In this document: positions 13,885 through 16,711 of the stretch, in pieces
Layout of the letters: every line of letters begins with the position of its first letter
Numbering within the stretch: the first letter of the stretch is position 1
NCBI GenBank assembly: GCA_045535235.1
Contig: JAZSLG010000001.1
Location: forward strand, 1-16,711
Direction: 5' to 3'
Source of the DNA: Stercoripulliclostridium_A sp045535235
Lineage (GTDB): Bacteria; Bacillota; Clostridia; Christensenellales; DTU072
DNA length: 16,711 nt
The notes under the pieces: model-generated
Told to the model about the DNA's origin: nothing
Seen by the model: only the letters and a program-made list of their open reading frames with translations
The model's database searches: none
Made by a program: the position numbers and the translations under genes

Positions 13885-15222
13885 ATGATTACTAAATTTA
13901 GAAGAACTAGTAAGTTGTCCAAAAATTTAGTTAACGAAAAGTTGAACGCCAACAAGCTTGATATTAACAATTACAAGCAAAGAAAGGCGTTCTTGCAAGC
14001 AATCGAGCAAAGACCTCGTTTGTTAAATTCTCTTGACGATGAAAATCGCGAAGAATTTTTGATGCTTGCAATTAAAGAAGACTATCGTTACTTTACTTAT
14101 TTGGATAAGAGGTTTTATACCGAAGAACTTGCCACCGAGTATCTTTATTCTCGTCTTTTGGAAGGCAGTAAGGATATGTTCAAAAACAAGCAAAAGCGTA
14201 ATTATTTGAAAGGCGTTGCAAGTATTTTGGACGGTAACGGCGACGGCTTATACGAATCATTTGTAGGACAAGTTGGAGACAATTTCCGCTACGTTATTCA
14301 AAAGAGTTACGAAGGCAAAGTACTCCTACAATTCAACTATGCCACCGTTGACGGGGACGAAGTCTTTTACGTCGATAGGGAATTGGAAGTACCCACGTCC
14401 TTAAAATCTCACTTTAAGGTATCCTTCCAAATGGTAGATACTCTAAAGTTCTTGGAGAAAATGAACGTTAACGTTGCTCAACTTGGTGTGGAAAAGATAT
14501 ATAACACCTTTACCGACCTTATTTGTGGTAACTATAAGACCTATCTACACCAATATATCGACGAGCATAACGCAGGTTTTTATACTTTGACCTCGACCAC
14601 TCCCCAAGTACAAGATTGGATTAAGGCTAGATTTGAGGCAAAATTCCTAGAGTACGGCGTTGAGCTAACCGATTTTATAATTAAGAGCATTAACGTTCCA
14701 AGAGAAGTCGTTTACAAAATTGAGGACCAAGCACTTGATACTCTTCTTGCTCGTCACAAGATGGAAGCCGATACCATGCTCCAAAGACAATCTCTTGCCA
14801 ATTATATCGAGAAGCTTGAGGCGCTAAAAGCCTATCCCGACGTATATCCCGAGCAAACCGAGTATGAAAAAGACCTTGCTCTTGTTAGAGACCTCAAGAA
14901 GGCAGGTAAGTATGAAGACAAGCTTGTTGATAGAAATATCGGACTTGCCAAGATTGATGAAAGAGTGGATGCAGACGTTGCCCAAGTCAAGGACGTACTA
15001 CCAAAGAGAAGATGGCTCACTCTTGCAAAGGTACTATATCATACCGCTTTCTGGATTTGCGTAATAGTAGCACTTTCTATGTTCGCAGTAGACCAAACCG
15101 GTGGAATTACAATGGTAGTTCTTGGTGGAGTATTCCTACTATTTGGACTAGTAGCATTCTTTGCTTACGAAAAGTTCAAAGCGCCTGATTTAATACAAAA
15201 ACAAAATGGAGGTAATCCATAA
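13885..15222 (+). CDS. SPFH/band 7-like protein with C-terminal membrane hairpin
   Basis: A 445-residue protein. The N-terminal ~110 residues are charged and helical. A middle region (roughly 130-300) ends with WIKARFEAKFLEYGVELTDF and SINVPREVVYKIEDQALDTL, which read like the end of an SPFH/band 7 domain, where a beta strand with a conserved Pro leads into a long helix. A helical stretch follows to about 375. Two membrane segments (near 382-401 and 408-429) make a C-terminal hairpin with a short basic tail. SPFH proteins scaffold membrane microdomains or proteases, usually with an N-terminal anchor, so the C-terminal anchor is unusual. AAAGGAG lies about 7 nt before the ATG. Its stop overlaps the start of a 35-residue membrane protein. 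Assignment is tentative. Confidence 0.6.
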   Translation: MITKFRRTSKLSKNLVNEKLNANKLDINNYKQRKAFLQAIEQRPRLLNSLDDENREEFLMLAIKEDYRYFTYLDKRFYTEELATEYLYSRLLEGSKDMFKNKQKRNYLKGVASILDGNGDGLYESFVGQVGDNFRYVIQKSYEGKVLLQFNYATVDGDEVFYVDRELEVPTSLKSHFKVSFQMVDTLKFLEKMNVNVAQLGVEKIYNTFTDLICGNYKTYLHQYIDEHNAGFYTLTSTTPQVQDWIKARFEAKFLEYGVELTDFIIKSINVPREVVYKIEDQALDTLLARHKMEADTMLQRQSLANYIEKLEALKAYPDVYPEQTEYEKDLALVRDLKKAGKYEDKLVDRNIGLAKIDERVDADVAQVKDVLPKRRWLTLAKVLYHTAFWICVIVALSMFAVDQTGGITMVVLGGVFLLFGLVAFFAYEKFKAPDLIQKQNGGNP

Positions 15223-15329
15223 TGAAACGCAAAATAAGAATTAGAAAAGCAATCATACTCATTTCCACCATTCTTTGTTCCGCAGCGCTCATCGTACCCG
15301 GAATATTAAGATTGCTTGGTAAGATTTAG
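15222..15329 (+). CDS. 35-residue basic single-span membrane microprotein
   Basis: Starts at ATG 15222, sharing its A with the TAA of the SPFH-like gene (TAATG), with GGAGG about 9 nt upstream inside the end of that gene. This arrangement strongly implies translational coupling. The product begins MKRKIRIRKAIILISTILCS: a very basic N-terminus (seven Lys/Arg in nine residues), then one hydrophobic segment (about 10-26), ending in a short basic tail. It would sit in the membrane with its N-terminus inside. A terminator follows 17 nt after the stop, so the frame fills the end of the operon exactly. Function is unknown; a small partner of the SPFH-like protein is the simplest idea. Confidence 0.75.
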   Translation: MKRKIRIRKAIILISTILCSAALIVPGILRLLGKI

Positions 15330-15346
15330 TAATAACGATAAATAAT

Positions 15347-15377
15347 AAATGCACCCGATTGGGTGCATTTGTTTTTT
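15347..15377 (+). terminator. Rho-independent terminator of the SPFH-like operon
   Basis: AAATGCACCC and GGGTGCATTT form a perfect 10-bp stem with a GATT loop, followed by G and six T. Confidence 0.95.
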
Positions 15378-15472
15378 GGGGTTGAGTGGTGATAATCATA
15401 ATTGAATACTTAAAAAGTCTCACTAATATATCCAATAGATAAATTGGATTTGTATGTACGCTTCACTAAAAA

Positions 15473-15880
15473 TCAATTGTATTCAAACTCAAAATCACCA
15501 TTCATACACTTGCCATTTGATTCGAGAATAACGTAGATTGTTTTTTTGTTATCGTATTTGTCATCAAGTATGATAGTTTCATCGTAGGCTTCTCCGCCTT
15601 TGATTGTACGGAGCAATTCTTTTTCGCCATCAACACCAATATAAACTTTCATCTCACCTTCATCAAGGCTTGATTCAATATCAAGCGTATGCTCAGCTAC
15701 ACCATCTCTTTTCAATTTAAAATTATACGTTCCACTAAATGTATCAAATTCCATACTCGCTTCATCGCCATGACAGGAAGTAATCAAAATGGTTGCAGAA
15801 TAATTCTTGACATATCCGCTACAACCGCAGAGGGTAGCAAGTGTGAGTATCATAAGCAATGCAAAATAAACTTTTTTCAT
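15473..15880 (-). CDS. Small lipoprotein of unknown function
   Basis: A 135-residue predicted lipoprotein. The start at 15880 gives MKKVYFALLMILTLATLCGC, a basic start, a hydrophobic core and a lipobox ending CG|C20. AAAGGA lies 10 nt upstream, whereas the in-frame ATG at 15901 would put seven residues and this ribosome site inside the gene. The mature part is a beta-rich domain with many Asp/Glu and a C-terminal GDFEFEYN strand, of the kind seen in small lipoproteins of Clostridia. No enzyme motif is visible. It is transcribed alone from the promoter at 15933-15961. No terminator is obvious after its stop. Confidence 0.78.
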   Translation of the reverse strand: MKKVYFALLMILTLATLCGCSGYVKNYSATILITSCHGDEASMEFDTFSGTYNFKLKRDGVAEHTLDIESSLDEGEMKVYIGVDGEKELLRTIKGGEAYDETIILDDKYDNKKTIYVILESNGKCMNGDFEFEYN

Positions 15881-15932
15881 ACTAGTATATTCCTTTGTCA
15901 AATTCTAATATATCTATCAACTATTAGCTAAT

Positions 15933-15961
15933 AATATACCACATAAGAACAATAAATTCAA
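15933..15961 (-). promoter_or_regulatory. Promoter of the small lipoprotein gene
   Basis: On the minus strand, TTGAAT and TATATT are 17 bp apart, with TGG directly before the -10 (ATGTGGTATATT, an extended -10). Transcription should start near 15926, about 45 nt before the ATG at 15880. Confidence 0.7.
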
Positions 15962-16110
15962 TAACTATAATAATATAAGGTCGGTGGACGATAACGGACC
16001 GCGAAAAAATGTCTCGCACTATATAAAATGTGTAATTAAGATTGTAACACGTAATAGTGGCAGTTGGTGGAGTACTGGTAGGTATAATCGAACTCTTTGA
16101 GTCTTTGCAC

Positions 16111-16131
16111 AAAAAGTTATCGGTTCGATAA
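16111..16131 (-). terminator. Weak terminator after the VOC gene
   Basis: On the minus strand, TTATCG and CGATAA pair over an AAC loop, followed by CTTTTTG. The stem is only 6 bp and AT-rich, but the position, 16 nt past the stop, fits. The remaining intergenic DNA (about 15962-16110) shows no gene or RNA I can support. Confidence 0.45.
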
Positions 16132-16146
16132 ATTGGAATTTGTTGA

Positions 16147-16509
16147 TTACATTGGTGTTCCCACTTCTATTAAATTGCCATCCAAGTCGTAGAAGCGGAT
16201 TACCCGTTGTCCCCAGCTATGTGTCATAAGACGGTTTACATATTCAATAGAGGGGTATAGTCTTTCCAATTTTTCAATAAAAGACTCAATATCCTTTTCT
16301 TCAAAATACAGTTCGCAAGAGTTGCTTTTGGGAACAATATCTCTATCTAAAAACGATTTCCATATTTTCTCGTCTTGAAGGACAAGTCCTTCTGTTAAAA
16401 TCATATTGCCATCGTTGTCAAGCACTAATTCTATTCCAAATAAGTCGTGATAGAATTTTCTCGATTTTTCTATATCCTTAACAACAATCAAGATGTTCTT
16501 CAATTTCAT
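16147..16509 (-). CDS. VOC-superfamily (glyoxalase/bleomycin-resistance fold) protein
   Basis: A 120-residue protein with the two beta-alpha-beta-beta-beta modules of the vicinal oxygen chelate fold. The first begins KNILIVVKDIEKSRKFYHDL and the second ends VIRFYDLDGNLIEVGTP, whose Glu is the usual last metal ligand. The His that normally opens the first module is replaced here (KNILIVV), so metal binding may be altered. Members include glyoxalase I, fosfomycin and bleomycin resistance proteins and many uncharacterised enzymes; this one cannot be assigned a substrate. GGAG lies about 7 nt upstream of the ATG. It is monocistronic, with its own promoter and a weak terminator. Confidence 0.85.
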   Translation of the reverse strand: MKLKNILIVVKDIEKSRKFYHDLFGIELVLDNDGNMILTEGLVLQDEKIWKSFLDRDIVPKSNSCELYFEEKDIESFIEKLERLYPSIEYVNRLMTHSWGQRVIRFYDLDGNLIEVGTPM

Positions 16510-16547
16510 ATCGATTCTCCGTCAAATTCTTATTTACCGATAAGTTA

Positions 16548-16576
16548 ATTTTACCACACTTTCGCCAATAAATCAA
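16548..16576 (-). promoter_or_regulatory. Promoter of the VOC gene
   Basis: On the minus strand, TTGATT and TAAAAT are 17 bp apart, with GTGTGG before the -10 (extended -10). Transcription should start near 16541, about 31 nt before the ATG. Confidence 0.7.
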
Positions 16577-16586
16577 AGCGTAGCCA

Positions 16587-16711
16587 TGTATATCATCAAC
16601 ACGGAGTGTTGTATATCATCAAGCGGCAGATAGATACACGCTGGAGCATGATGAGATACAAGGGTGGCATTGCCGCCCTTGATGATATACACCGCACTTT
16701 GTGCGACGATG
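16587..16711. repeat. Array of variable hairpins separated by a conserved TGTATATCATCA core
   Basis: The 12-bp core occurs directly at 16587-16598 and 16610-16621, and inverted at 16649-16660 (one change, TGATGAGATACA) and 16680-16691. Between the cores are different short inverted repeats: AACAC/GTGTT (16598-16610), AGCG/CGCT (16622-16642), AAGGGTGGC/GCCGCCCTT (16660-16680) and CGCAC/GTGCG (16693-16705). The array continues past the window edge. It is non-coding. I recall similar TGATGATATAC repeats from gut Clostridia genomes, but know no accepted name or function. Confidence 0.75.

Noticed and set aside
16030..16110. tRNA or tRNA fragment (ATCGAACTC and GGTTCGATAA segments)
   Set aside because: No acceptor, D-arm or anticodon stems could be assembled around these T-loop-like words.
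15924..16112. 62-codon minus-strand frame upstream of the small lipoprotein
   Set aside because: It overlaps the lipoprotein promoter, has no ribosome site, and has an unlikely composition.
16587..16711. CRISPR array
   Set aside because: The repeated core is only 12 bp, alternates orientation, and the intervening pieces are self-complementary hairpins of unequal length. No cas gene is nearby.

Overview
The window looks like a chromosomal stretch from a low-GC, anaerobic member of the Bacillota, most likely an uncultured gut-type Clostridia. The reasons are the AT-rich intergenic DNA with clear TTGaca/TATAAT promoters, strong AGGAG ribosome sites, U-tailed hairpin terminators, a radical SAM maturase of the oxygen-sensitive kind, Gram-positive-style lipoproteins, and a hairpin repeat built on TATATCATC that I associate with gut Clostridia (from memory, not searched). 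No rRNA, tRNA, CRISPR, insertion sequence or phage gene was seen.

Layout. 1-1913 (minus) is a large MMPL/RND-type membrane exporter running off the left edge. Divergent from it, 2085-4806 is a two-gene redox operon: a CrtI/phytoene-desaturase-like flavoprotein and an FNR-type reductase with a C-terminal 2Fe-2S domain. A 20-bp palindrome sits in the shared intergenic region. 4891-5925 (minus) is a SPASM radical SAM enzyme of the anaerobic sulfatase-maturase type, with a promoter that appears to start transcription at its ATG. 6044-6295 is an 83-residue gene that looks like only the C-terminal end of a NahK-like sugar kinase. It precedes a tightly coupled operon of galE, a class I/II aminotransferase and a TauE/SafE exporter (6428-9432). 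A DUF4345-like membrane protein (9429-9851, minus) converges on it with overlapping stop codons. 10000-11589 is a lipoprotein carrying a domain resembling the extracytoplasmic domain of anti-sigma factor RsgI, including an Asn-Pro pair, but with no anti-sigma region.

The most striking region is 11641-12983. A consensus promoter, with its -35 inside an 11-bp inverted repeat, drives a 20-codon leader peptide containing seven phenylalanines, four of them consecutive. Mutually exclusive antiterminator and terminator hairpins follow, then pheA (chorismate mutase/prephenate dehydratase). This is the textbook layout of ribosome-mediated phenylalanine attenuation, where T-box control would be the usual expectation in Bacillota.

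Downstream come a HAD phosphatase whose ATG lies 6 nt after an extended -10 and beside a 27-bp palindrome; an SPFH-like membrane protein translationally coupled to a 35-residue membrane microprotein (15222-15329); a small minus-strand lipoprotein; a VOC/glyoxalase-fold protein; and, at the right edge, an array of different short hairpins separated by a conserved TGTATATCATCA core.

Three start codons (radical SAM gene, Phe leader peptide, HAD gene) lie 6-7 nt behind a -10 box and lack a Shine-Dalgarno, so this organism may use leaderless mRNAs more than is usual for the phylum. All functional calls are by reading and family memory; no search was run.
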